This document shows, piece by piece, positions 28,199 to 36,012 of a DNA stretch of 55,518 nt. The stretch is taken from NCBI GenBank assembly GCA_021770445.1, contig JAETQY010000014.1, forward strand, positions 1-55,518. The letters are read 5' to 3'. A program made the translations under genes and the position numbers. Source of the stretch: Bacillota bacterium (GTDB taxonomy: Bacteria; Bacillota; Clostridia; Oscillospirales; Oscillospiraceae). The notes below the pieces were generated by a model. That model had not been told where the DNA came from. It was given only the letters and a program-made list of their open reading frames with translations, and did no database searches. Positions within the stretch are counted from its first letter, which is position 1. Every line of letters starts with the position of its first letter.

Positions 28199-29263
28199 GT
28201 GGCCGGCGAGTCCAAGACCGAAAAGGCAACACCAAAGAAACGACGGGACGAACGAAAAAAAGGTAATGTCCTGATGAGCAAGGACGCCGTGGCTGTGGCT
28301 ACCCTGATTGGTAGTCTGTTTATGGTCCAGATTATGAGCGGCGTCTTTCTGGAGCAGATCAAGGGTCTGCTAAATCTCTGCTTTTCCTACGCCGCCGGCG
28401 GCACGGCGGGGCTGTCCTCCGGCGTGCTCAAGGAGCTGCTCAAAATGGTGATTCTGAGCTTTGTGGTCATGGCCGGCCCCTTTCTGGCGGTTACCGCCCT
28501 TCTGGCTGTGGGCGTCACCTTCTTCCAGACTAAAATGCTGGTAGCCGGCGAGTCTATTAAGCCGAAATTCAGCCGGATCAACCCCCTCCAGGGCTTTAAA
28601 CGGCTGTTTTCCCTGCGCAGTATCATCGAGGCCTTCAAGGGTATCCTGAAAATCACCATTCTCCTGGTACTGATCTACAACTACTTCCAAAAGGCCGCGC
28701 TGGGCTTCAGCCGCTTTCTGGATATGGAGCTGTCCCAGTCTTGCGGCATCTTCTTTCAGGAGAGCGTCACGCTGGTGGTCCAGATCGCCATCGCCTTCGC
28801 CGTGCTGGCCTTCTTCGACTACCTCTACCAGTGGTGGGACTACGAGCGCCAGCTGAAGATGTCTAAACAGGAGATCAAGGAGGAGTACAAACAGACAGAA
28901 GGCGATCCCCAGGTTAAGGGCAAGATCAAGCAAATCCAGCGCCAGCGGGCCCAGCAGCGCATGATGCAGCAGGTGCCCGGCGCCGACGTGGTCATCCGTA
29001 ACCCTACCCACTTCGCTGTGGCTCTGCGGTATAAGCCCGACCAGGACAACGCCCCGGTGGTGCTGGCCAAGGGAATGGATGAGCTGGCCCTCCGGATCGT
29101 CAAGGTGGCCGAGGAGCACGGCGTCTCCGTAGTGGAGAACGTCCCTCTGGCCCGCTCCCTCTACGCGTCCACAAAGCTGGAACGAGAGATTCCCCCCGAG
29201 CTCTACGGCCCAGTGGCCGAGGTTCTGGTCTACGTCCTCAAGCTGGACCAGGACGTCCGATAA
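28199..29263 (+). CDS. flhB: Flagellar export switch protein FlhB
   Basis: The 354-residue protein starts with the typical ESKTEKATPKKRRDERKKG segment and has four TM helices. The C-terminal autocleavage site RNPTHFAVAL lies near residue 267. Self-cleavage at NPTH and contact with FliK switch export from hook to filament substrates. It starts at GTG. Confidence 0.96.
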   Translation: MAGESKTEKATPKKRRDERKKGNVLMSKDAVAVATLIGSLFMVQIMSGVFLEQIKGLLNLCFSYAAGGTAGLSSGVLKELLKMVILSFVVMAGPFLAVTALLAVGVTFFQTKMLVAGESIKPKFSRINPLQGFKRLFSLRSIIEAFKGILKITILLVLIYNYFQKAALGFSRFLDMELSQSCGIFFQESVTLVVQIAIAFAVLAFFDYLYQWWDYERQLKMSKQEIKEEYKQTEGDPQVKGKIKQIQRQRAQQRMMQQVPGADVVIRNPTHFAVALRYKPDQDNAPVVLAKGMDELALRIVKVAEEHGVSVVENVPLARSLYASTKLEREIPPELYGPVAEVLVYVLKLDQDVR

Positions 29264-29320
29264 ATTTGACAGCAAGGCCCGTAAGGGCGTTTTGACAAGC
29301 TCTCAGGAAAGGATGACACC

Positions 29321-31438
29321 ATGCGGCGAATTTTTCAAAACAGCATAGCGCTTATGGTCGTGGTCATCGTCATGTTCCTGATCGTTCCCCTGCATGAGAG
29401 CTTGCTTGATATTCTGATCATCATCAATATTTCCCTGTCCATCGTGATCCTGATGGTCACTATGACTATCTCAGAGGCGTTGGAATTTTCCATTTTCCCC
29501 TCCCTGCTGCTGATCACCACCCTGTTCCGCCTGGGGCTGAACGTATCCACCACCCGGTCCATCCTCAGCTACGACGGTACCGGTGAGGTAGGCACGGCGG
29601 TTATCCGGACCTTCGGCCAGCTGATCACCCAGGGAAATGTGGTGCTGGGCATCATCATCTTCTTTATCATCGTGCTGGTGCAGTTCATCGTCATTACCAA
29701 GGGCGCCGAGCGCGTGGCCGAGGTGGCCGCCCGCTTCACCCTGGACGCCATGCCCGGCAAGCAGATGGCCATTGACGCCGACCTCTCCTCCGGCCTCATC
29801 AACGAGCAGCAGGCCCGGGAGCGCCGGAGCAAGATCCAGCGGGAGGCCGACTTCTACGGCGCCATGGACGGCGCCACCAAGATCGTCAAGGGCGATGCCA
29901 CCATGTCGCTGATTATCACCGCCATCAACCTCATCGGCGGCATCATCATCGGCTCCATGAATGGCGTGGGCGACCTGGCCACCGTGGCCAGCACCTACTC
30001 CATCGCCACCATTGGCGACGGTCTGGTTTCCCAGCTCCCCGCCCTGATGATCTCCACCGCCACTGGCATGATCGTCACCCGGTCGGTGTCCGACGGCAGC
30101 CTGAACACCGACGTGATCCAACAGTTTGCCCGGCAGCCCCGGGCCATCCTCACCGCCGGCGTCGTGCTGATTATTCTGGGCCTTATCCCCGGAACCCCCA
30201 CTGTGCCGCTGCTTATCGTGGGTGTGGGCCTGGCCGTGTTTGGCTATCTGATGAGCAGCCGGCTGGACCGGAAGGAGGCCGTGGAGGCCTACCAGCCCGA
30301 GGAGCCGGCGGAGAGCGACCTGATGGCCGTGCCCAGCGAGACCGACTACTACAAGGATATCAACAACGTGTACGGGCTGCTCACCGTGGACCCCATTGAG
30401 ATGGAGTTCGGCTACAGCCTGATCCCCCTGGTGGACGAGAACAGCGGCGGCAAGCTCATCAGCCGCATCGTGATCTTCCGCCGGCAGTACGCCCAGGATA
30501 TGGGCTTCGTCATCCCCTCCATCCGCCTCCACGACTCCTCCGCACTGGGCACCAACCAGTACGTGGTGAAGATCAAGGGGGAGGAGGTGGCCCGGGGCGA
30601 GATCCTGGTGGACTACTACCTGGCCCTGGAGCCCACCAATCCCGCCGGCGAGATCGACGGCATCGAGACCATCGAGCCGGCCTACGGCATCCCCTCCCGG
30701 TGGATTCTGCCGGAGAACAAGGAGATGGCCGAAATTTACGGCTATACCGTCATCGACCCCCTGTCCGTCATGCAGACCCATATGTCCGAGGTGGTCCGCC
30801 GCCACGCCTATGAGCTACTGGGCCGGGCGGAGGTCATCCAGCTGGTGGAGAACCTGAAAAAGACCGCCCCCGAGCTGGTGGATGAGGCCATCCCCAATGT
30901 GCTGTCCTACGCCAACCTGGAGCGTATCCTGAAAAACCTGCTGAAGGAGGGCGTCCCCATCCGGGACCTGGGCACCATCCTGGAGACCGCCATCGACTCC
31001 CTGATGACCACCAAGGACCTGGACATGGTGTGCGAGAATATCCGGGTGGCCCTGAGCCGCACCATCACCCGCCGCTTCTGCGAGCACGGCCAGCTCCGTG
31101 TGGTCACTTTGGACGCCGAGGTGGAGAAGCGGGTCATCTCTTCCCTGAGCAAGAACGAGCAGGGCATCTACCTGGCCATGGGCCCCGACCTGATGCAGTC
31201 CATCGTCAACCAGCTGGCCGACTACCTGAAAAAGTTCAGCGATCTGTCCCAGACCCCCATTGTACTCACCAGCCAGGTCATCCGGATTTATCTCAGCCGG
31301 ATGCTGTCCCAGTTCTATCCCAGCGTCTATGTGCTCTCCTTCAACGAGATCACCAGCGACGTGCAGATCCAGTCCCTGGGCAATATCACCATGAGTACGG
31401 CGCCCTCCAGGCCTGAGAGAAGGGCGGCCTCTGTATGA
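29321..31438 (+). CDS. flhA: Flagellar export protein FlhA
   Basis: The 705-residue protein has about eight TM helices in the first 330 residues. The cytoplasmic FHIPEP region includes GAERVAEVAARFTLDAMPGK (about residues 128-147). The C-terminal nonameric ring domain binds chaperone-cargo pairs. The stop overlaps the start of the sigma factor gene (ATGA), so flhF and flhG, which often follow flhA, are absent here. Confidence 0.96.
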   Translation: MRRIFQNSIALMVVVIVMFLIVPLHESLLDILIIINISLSIVILMVTMTISEALEFSIFPSLLLITTLFRLGLNVSTTRSILSYDGTGEVGTAVIRTFGQLITQGNVVLGIIIFFIIVLVQFIVITKGAERVAEVAARFTLDAMPGKQMAIDADLSSGLINEQQARERRSKIQREADFYGAMDGATKIVKGDATMSLIITAINLIGGIIIGSMNGVGDLATVASTYSIATIGDGLVSQLPALMISTATGMIVTRSVSDGSLNTDVIQQFARQPRAILTAGVVLIILGLIPGTPTVPLLIVGVGLAVFGYLMSSRLDRKEAVEAYQPEEPAESDLMAVPSETDYYKDINNVYGLLTVDPIEMEFGYSLIPLVDENSGGKLISRIVIFRRQYAQDMGFVIPSIRLHDSSALGTNQYVVKIKGEEVARGEILVDYYLALEPTNPAGEIDGIETIEPAYGIPSRWILPENKEMAEIYGYTVIDPLSVMQTHMSEVVRRHAYELLGRAEVIQLVENLKKTAPELVDEAIPNVLSYANLERILKNLLKEGVPIRDLGTILETAIDSLMTTKDLDMVCENIRVALSRTITRRFCEHGQLRVVTLDAEVEKRVISSLSKNEQGIYLAMGPDLMQSIVNQLADYLKKFSDLSQTPIVLTSQVIRIYLSRMLSQFYPSVYVLSFNEITSDVQIQSLGNITMSTAPSRPERRAASV

Positions 31439-32256
31439 CCGGGGGAGCGGCCTCCGCCAGGCAGGAGAAGCTGACCTGGAGCCAGGAGGAACTGGACGCC
31501 CTGACAACAGAGGAGCTGTTTCAGGCCTATAAGCGCACCGGCAGTGAGGAGCTGAAATGGCCGCTGATCATGCGGTATGCAGGGCTGGTTAAGACCATCG
31601 CCCTTCAGGTGCGGGGGGTGTACTCCAGCTTTGCCCAGGTGGACGATATCGTCAACGAGGGCCTGCTCACCCTGGCCAGTGCGGTGGACAAATTTGACCC
31701 GGGAAAGGGGATCAAATTTGAAACCTACGTGTCCAAGCGCATCCGGGGCGCGGTCATTGACCTGGCCCGGCGGCAGGACTGGGTGCCCCGCAGCGTGCGG
31801 CGAAAGGCCCGGGATATCGACCAGGCCAGCGGCGAGCTGTTCTCCGAGCTGGGGCGCTACCCCACCGATCAGGAGATGGCCGACCGGCTGGGTGTGTCCC
31901 AGGGGCAGTACCAGGAGGACCTGGCCAGCTCCTCCATGTGCAACGTCCTCTCCCTGGACGCCCTGTTTGAGGACCGGGAGCAGAACGGCGGAGCGGAGCT
32001 GCCCGACAGCACTTCTGACAACCGCCCGGAGGACGCCATGCTCCAGCAGGAGCTGCTGGATACCCTGACAAAGGCGGTGGCCTCTCTGCGGGAGAACGAG
32101 CAGACGGTCATCTCCCTCTACTACCACAAGAACCTCAGCATGAAGGAGATTGCCCAGGTGATGGAGGTTAGCGAGCCCCGTATCTCCCAGCTCCACTCCC
32201 GGGCCATCCAGAAGCTGAAGCTGTATATGAACCAGTACATGACCGGCAGACAGTGA
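31435..32256 (+). CDS. fliA: Sigma-28 family RNA polymerase sigma factor (FliA/SigD)
   Basis: The 273-residue sigma factor has region 2 (YSSFAQVDDIVNEGLLTLAS...FETYVSKRIRGAVID, about residues 62-110), region 3 (LGRYPTDQEMADRLGVS) and region 4 (NEQTVISLYYHKNLSMKEIA...EPRISQLHSRAIQKL). It should transcribe late motility genes; matching sites are seen at 38657 and 49356. No anti-sigma FlgM gene is in the window. The start codon is fused to the flhA stop. Confidence 0.94.
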   Translation: MTGGAASARQEKLTWSQEELDALTTEELFQAYKRTGSEELKWPLIMRYAGLVKTIALQVRGVYSSFAQVDDIVNEGLLTLASAVDKFDPGKGIKFETYVSKRIRGAVIDLARRQDWVPRSVRRKARDIDQASGELFSELGRYPTDQEMADRLGVSQGQYQEDLASSSMCNVLSLDALFEDREQNGGAELPDSTSDNRPEDAMLQQELLDTLTKAVASLRENEQTVISLYYHKNLSMKEIAQVMEVSEPRISQLHSRAIQKLKLYMNQYMTGRQ

Positions 32257-32283
32257 GGCCGGAGACGAGAGGAGTTTTGCACT

Positions 32284-33039
32284 ATGATGAAGGGGTTTTA
32301 CAACCTGACCTCCGGGATGCTGTCCCAGGGGCGGCGGCTGGACGTGGTGGCCAACAACATGACCAATATCGCGACCGCCGGCTTTAAGGCGGAGCAGTAC
32401 ACCGACCGCACCTTCGACGAGGTGATGGCGGTGCGCATCGGCAACAAGATCAAAACCCCCTATCTGGAGCTGCCCACCTACCAGGCCCATATCCTGGCTC
32501 CGGACCACCTGTATACCGACTTCACCCAGGGAGCCCCGGAGGAGACTGACCTGCCCCTGGACTTCTGCATCCAGGGCGAGGGCTTCTTCGCCATCCAGAT
32601 GGAGGACGGGGTAGCCTACACCCGGGCGGGCTCCTTCACCCTGGACAACGAGGGCTACCTGTGCCTGTCCGAGCTGGGCCGGGTGCTGGACCGGGAGGGC
32701 AACCCCATCCAGCTGCCCACCGACAAGCTGGACCCGGACCGCCAGGGCAACCTGTACACCCAGGGTGGGCAGTATCTGGGCACACTGGGGGTATTTACCT
32801 TTGAGGACAACCAGGAGCTGGAGCGCAACGCCTACGGCCTGTTTGTCGGTCAGGGCGCCCAGGTCAACGAGAACGTGACCGTCCTGAACAAGTATGTGGA
32901 GCGGTCCAATGTGGAGCTGGTGAAGGAGATGGTCAGCATGATGACCGCCCAGAGATCCCTCCAGAGCGCCGCTCAGATGAGCCAGATCTATGATGAGGTG
33001 ATCAAGCGGGCCGTCAACGACATCGGCCGGCTGGCATAA
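32284..33039 (+). CDS. flgF: Flagellar rod protein FlgF/FlgG family, first copy
   Basis: The 251-residue protein has the N-terminal rod signature LDVVANNMTNIATAGFKAEQ (about residues 20-39), a central DFCIQGEGFFAIQMEDGVAYTR block and the C-terminal VERSNVELVKEMVSMMTAQR helix. It is one of two neighbouring distal-rod genes; assignment to FlgF rather than FlgG rests mainly on order. Confidence 0.85.
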   Translation: MMKGFYNLTSGMLSQGRRLDVVANNMTNIATAGFKAEQYTDRTFDEVMAVRIGNKIKTPYLELPTYQAHILAPDHLYTDFTQGAPEETDLPLDFCIQGEGFFAIQMEDGVAYTRAGSFTLDNEGYLCLSELGRVLDREGNPIQLPTDKLDPDRQGNLYTQGGQYLGTLGVFTFEDNQELERNAYGLFVGQGAQVNENVTVLNKYVERSNVELVKEMVSMMTAQRSLQSAAQMSQIYDEVIKRAVNDIGRLA

Positions 33040-33100
33040 GTACCAACAAATACGGACGCTGGCACTCCCGCGCCCGCGAGAAAGAGAGGCGTGACCGAAT

Positions 33101-33880
33101 ATGAATATGTCCTTTTATACCGGAGCCGTGGGCGCGTATATGCAGAACAAGCGGATGAACGTCCAGGCAAACAACATCGCTAATGTGAACAACTACGGCT
33201 TTAAGGCGGAGCGGGCCACCTTCCACCACCTGATGTACGGCAACGTAACAGGCATCGATCAGGAGCAGCTACCCAAGGGCTCAGGCACCAAGATGGCCAA
33301 GGCCAGCGTTGACTTCGCCTGCGGCGGCTATGTGGAGACCGGGCGCCTGTTCGACTTTGCCATCGAGGGGGACGGCTTCTTTGGGCTGTACGACCCGTCC
33401 AACGGGGAAATCTCCTTTACCCGGGATGGCGCCTTCATGATGGCCCGGTTTGAGGTCCCCCCCGCCGAGGACGCCGAGCCCGAGATTGACCCGATCACCG
33501 GGGAGGAGCTGCCCCTGGAGAACACCGAGGAGTGGCGGCTCAGCGACAACGAGGGGCGCTGCGTGCTGGACCCCATGGGCAACTTTATTGTCATCGACCC
33601 CCAGGACCGCCAGGTAGATCTGGATGTGGGCGTCTTTGATTACCGCATCTATGATGGGATGCTCCACGCCGACAGCGGTCGGTTTATCCCCATCGAGAAG
33701 AACGGCGACCTTTATCTGGGCACTGGCCAGGTAAAGAGAAAGTTTTTGGAGCGCTCCAACGTGGACCTGGCCCAGGAAATGGTAAAGGTGATTGAGTCCC
33801 AGCGGGCTTACAGCTATGCGCTGCGGATGGTACAGACCTCGGACGAGATCGAGCAGACCATCAACGGTCTGCCGGGCTGA
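33101..33880 (+). CDS. flgG: Flagellar rod protein FlgF/FlgG family, second copy
   Basis: The 259-residue protein carries MNVQANNIANVNNYGFKAER near the N-terminus, FAIEGDGFFGLYDPSNGEIS in the middle and ERSNVDLAQEMVKVIESQRAY near the end. A Glu/Pro-rich insert (about residues 120-145) is unusual for the family. It follows the first copy by 61 bases. FlgG is the probable identity. Confidence 0.85.
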   Translation: MNMSFYTGAVGAYMQNKRMNVQANNIANVNNYGFKAERATFHHLMYGNVTGIDQEQLPKGSGTKMAKASVDFACGGYVETGRLFDFAIEGDGFFGLYDPSNGEISFTRDGAFMMARFEVPPAEDAEPEIDPITGEELPLENTEEWRLSDNEGRCVLDPMGNFIVIDPQDRQVDLDVGVFDYRIYDGMLHADSGRFIPIEKNGDLYLGTGQVKRKFLERSNVDLAQEMVKVIESQRAYSYALRMVQTSDEIEQTINGLPG

Positions 33881-33901
33881 TAGTGAGGGGGTAGCCGGGA
33901 T

Positions 33902-34525
33902 ATGATTAAGAATTACGATCAGTTGTCCTCCCTGGAGATTGACACGCTGCGGGAGATTGGCAGCATCGGTACAGGAAACGCCGCCACTGCTCTGTCCCAG
34001 ATGATGAACAAGCAGGTAAGAATTACCTTGCCTGAAGTGCGCATTATGGAGTATAATGAGGCTATCGAGTGGATCGGCGGTCCGGAGGAGGTCACCGCCG
34101 GGGTGCTGGTAAAGATGAGCGGCGATATCGGCGGGATCATGCTTTCGGTGCAAAAGCTGGAGTTGGTCAATGTGGTGTTGAACGCTATGCTGGGAGAGAG
34201 CATCGACGGCTATGAGAATCTGACAGAGCTGGAGCGCTCCGCCATGATTGAGATTGGCAACATCATGATCTCCACCTTTATCAACGCCCTGTCCGGTCTG
34301 GCGGATGTGAATATCAAGCTGACTGTTCCCGCTTTTGCGGTGGACATGCAGGGCGCCATCCTGACGGTGCCCATGGCCGAGTACGGCGGCATGTCTGATT
34401 ACCTGATGGCGATTGGCGGAAATTTTGTCTGTGATGGGAAAGAGGTCCCCTGTCATCTGATTCTTTCCCCTGATCTCCGCTCTCTGGATTTCTTGTTAAG
34501 GAAGCTGGGCGTTAGTAATGAGTGA
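33902..34525 (+). CDS. cheC: CheY-P phosphatase CheC
   Basis: The 207-residue protein has two CheC signatures. The second (RSAMIEIGNIMISTFINAL) keeps the S-x3-E-x2-N phosphatase residues. In the first (IDTLREIGSIGTGNAATAL) the usual Asn is Ser, so this site may be weak. CheC dephosphorylates CheY-P and binds CheD. The stop overlaps cheD by eight bases. Confidence 0.93.
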   Translation: MIKNYDQLSSLEIDTLREIGSIGTGNAATALSQMMNKQVRITLPEVRIMEYNEAIEWIGGPEEVTAGVLVKMSGDIGGIMLSVQKLELVNVVLNAMLGESIDGYENLTELERSAMIEIGNIMISTFINALSGLADVNIKLTVPAFAVDMQGAILTVPMAEYGGMSDYLMAIGGNFVCDGKEVPCHLILSPDLRSLDFLLRKLGVSNE

Positions 34526-35000
34526 GCAAAAACTGACGGTCGGAATTGCGGATATGAAGCTGCTCCAGGGCCAAGGTACTCTGATTACTTACGCGCTGGG
34601 CTCCTGCGTTGGCCTGTGTTTTCATGATCCGAGGCTGCGGCTGGGAGCGCTGCTCCATATCATGCTCCCGCTGAATATGGAGGCCGGACGCACCCACCCA
34701 CTGAAGTACGCGGATACTGGCATTAAGGAGACGCTGCGGCAGATGGAGGCCAAGGGGGCCTCGCGGAGCCGAATTACAGTAAAAATCGCCGGCGGCGCCA
34801 AAATGTTCGAGGTCTCTGGGTCCGGACTGGGCAATATCGGTCAGCGCAACATAGAAAGTGTGCATACGATCCTGAAGCGGGAAAACATCCGCCTTTTGGC
34901 GGAAAACGTGGGAGGGACGGTGGCCAGAACCCTGCTGTTTGATGTGGGCAGCGGCCAGGGCTGTATCCGGTCCTACGGACAGAAGGACATCATTTTTTAG
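34518..35000 (+). CDS. cheD: Chemoreceptor glutamine deamidase CheD
   Basis: The 160-residue enzyme has the catalytic triad T24, C30 (YALGSCVGL) and H47 (LGALLHIMLP), with the same spacing as Thermotoga CheD. KIAGGAKMFEVSGSGLGNIGQRN is the conserved central segment. It deamidates receptor glutamines and is held by CheC. It starts inside the end of cheC. Confidence 0.94.
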   Translation: MSEQKLTVGIADMKLLQGQGTLITYALGSCVGLCFHDPRLRLGALLHIMLPLNMEAGRTHPLKYADTGIKETLRQMEAKGASRSRITVKIAGGAKMFEVSGSGLGNIGQRNIESVHTILKRENIRLLAENVGGTVARTLLFDVGSGQGCIRSYGQKDIIF

Positions 35001-35057
35001 CAGTTGATCCTAAGAGCGCAAAGGGGCGCATCCTAAATAGAGTGAGGAGTGTCAGCA

Positions 35058-35975
35058 ATGGCGGAGGTACATAACAACGGTATCCTTTTGGAGTCGGGCA
35101 CCAATGAGATCGAGATCATGGAGTTCACCATCGATGATAATCTGTACGGCATCAATGTGGCCAAGGTGCGGGAGATCATCCTGTCCGCGCCGGTGAAGTC
35201 CATGCCCCATGCCCACCCCGCGGTGGAGGGCATCTTTAAGCCCCGGGACACTGTGATCACAGTGGTAGACCTGCCCAAGTATCTGGGCGTTGAGCAGGAA
35301 AAGACGCCCAAGGACCTGTTTATCATCACCAATTTCAACAAGATGTTTATTGCCTTCCGCGTCCATACCGTGGTGGGGATCAACCGCATCTCCTGGACGG
35401 ACATCCACAAGCCGGACAAGACGGTGTCTGGCGGGTCGGAAGGTGTGGCCACCGGTATCGCCCAGTGCGGCACGGACCTGGTCACCATTCTGGACTTTGA
35501 GCGCATTGTGGCCGAGATCGCCCCCGAGACTACCATTCAGGCGGCGGAGATCGACAAAATGGGTCCCCGGGGCCGGAGCGACGCCCCCATCTGGATCGCG
35601 GAGGACTCTATCCTCCTGTCCAAGATGATCGAGGACTGCCTGCATAAGGCCGGGTATATGAATTTGCATATGTTCTCCAACGGCCAGGAGCTGTGGGATT
35701 CGCTGAACGCCCTGCCCAAGGACCGGCGCCTGTTTGACCAGGTGGCGCTGATCATCACCGACATTGAGATGCCCCAGATGGACGGCCACCGGCTGACTAA
35801 GCTGGTAAAGAGCGACCCCCGGTTCCAGCCCATCCCGCTGATTATCTTCTCCTCCCTCATCAGCGAGGAGATGCGGATCAAGGGCCGCCAGTTGGGGGCC
35901 GACGAGCAGATGAGCAAGCCGGAGATCGGGCACCTGGTAGACGTGATGGACCATCTGCTGGGAGAAAAAGGCTGA
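35058..35975 (+). CDS. cheV: Chemotaxis coupling protein CheV
   Basis: The 305-residue protein has an N-terminal CheW-like domain (about residues 15-150, FTIDDNLYGINVAKVREII, FKPRDTVITVVDLPKYLG) and a C-terminal REC domain (about 170-300) with the phospho-Asp in LIITDIEMPQMDGH and Lys in MSKPEIGHL. CheV couples receptors to CheA and aids adaptation. The ATG at 35058 has GAGGAG eight bases upstream. It is the last gene of the long operon. Confidence 0.95.
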   Translation: MAEVHNNGILLESGTNEIEIMEFTIDDNLYGINVAKVREIILSAPVKSMPHAHPAVEGIFKPRDTVITVVDLPKYLGVEQEKTPKDLFIITNFNKMFIAFRVHTVVGINRISWTDIHKPDKTVSGGSEGVATGIAQCGTDLVTILDFERIVAEIAPETTIQAAEIDKMGPRGRSDAPIWIAEDSILLSKMIEDCLHKAGYMNLHMFSNGQELWDSLNALPKDRRLFDQVALIITDIEMPQMDGHRLTKLVKSDPRFQPIPLIIFSSLISEEMRIKGRQLGADEQMSKPEIGHLVDVMDHLLGEKG

Positions 35976-35984
35976 CACACATAA

Positions 35985-36010
35985 AAAAGCCCGCCGAAAG
36001 GCGGGCTTTT
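35985..36010. terminator. Bidirectional intrinsic terminator after cheV
   Basis: The perfect stem AAAAGCCCGCC-GAAA-GGCGGGCTTTT with a GAAA tetraloop serves both cheV on the plus strand and the repeat-protein gene on the minus strand. Confidence 0.93.
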
Positions 36011-36012
36011 CT

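Noticed and set aside
35002-35040. TAAG-N15-ATCCTAAA as a sigma-28 promoter for cheV
   Set aside because: The -10 half lacks the CGATA core, and cheV is close behind cheD in the operon.
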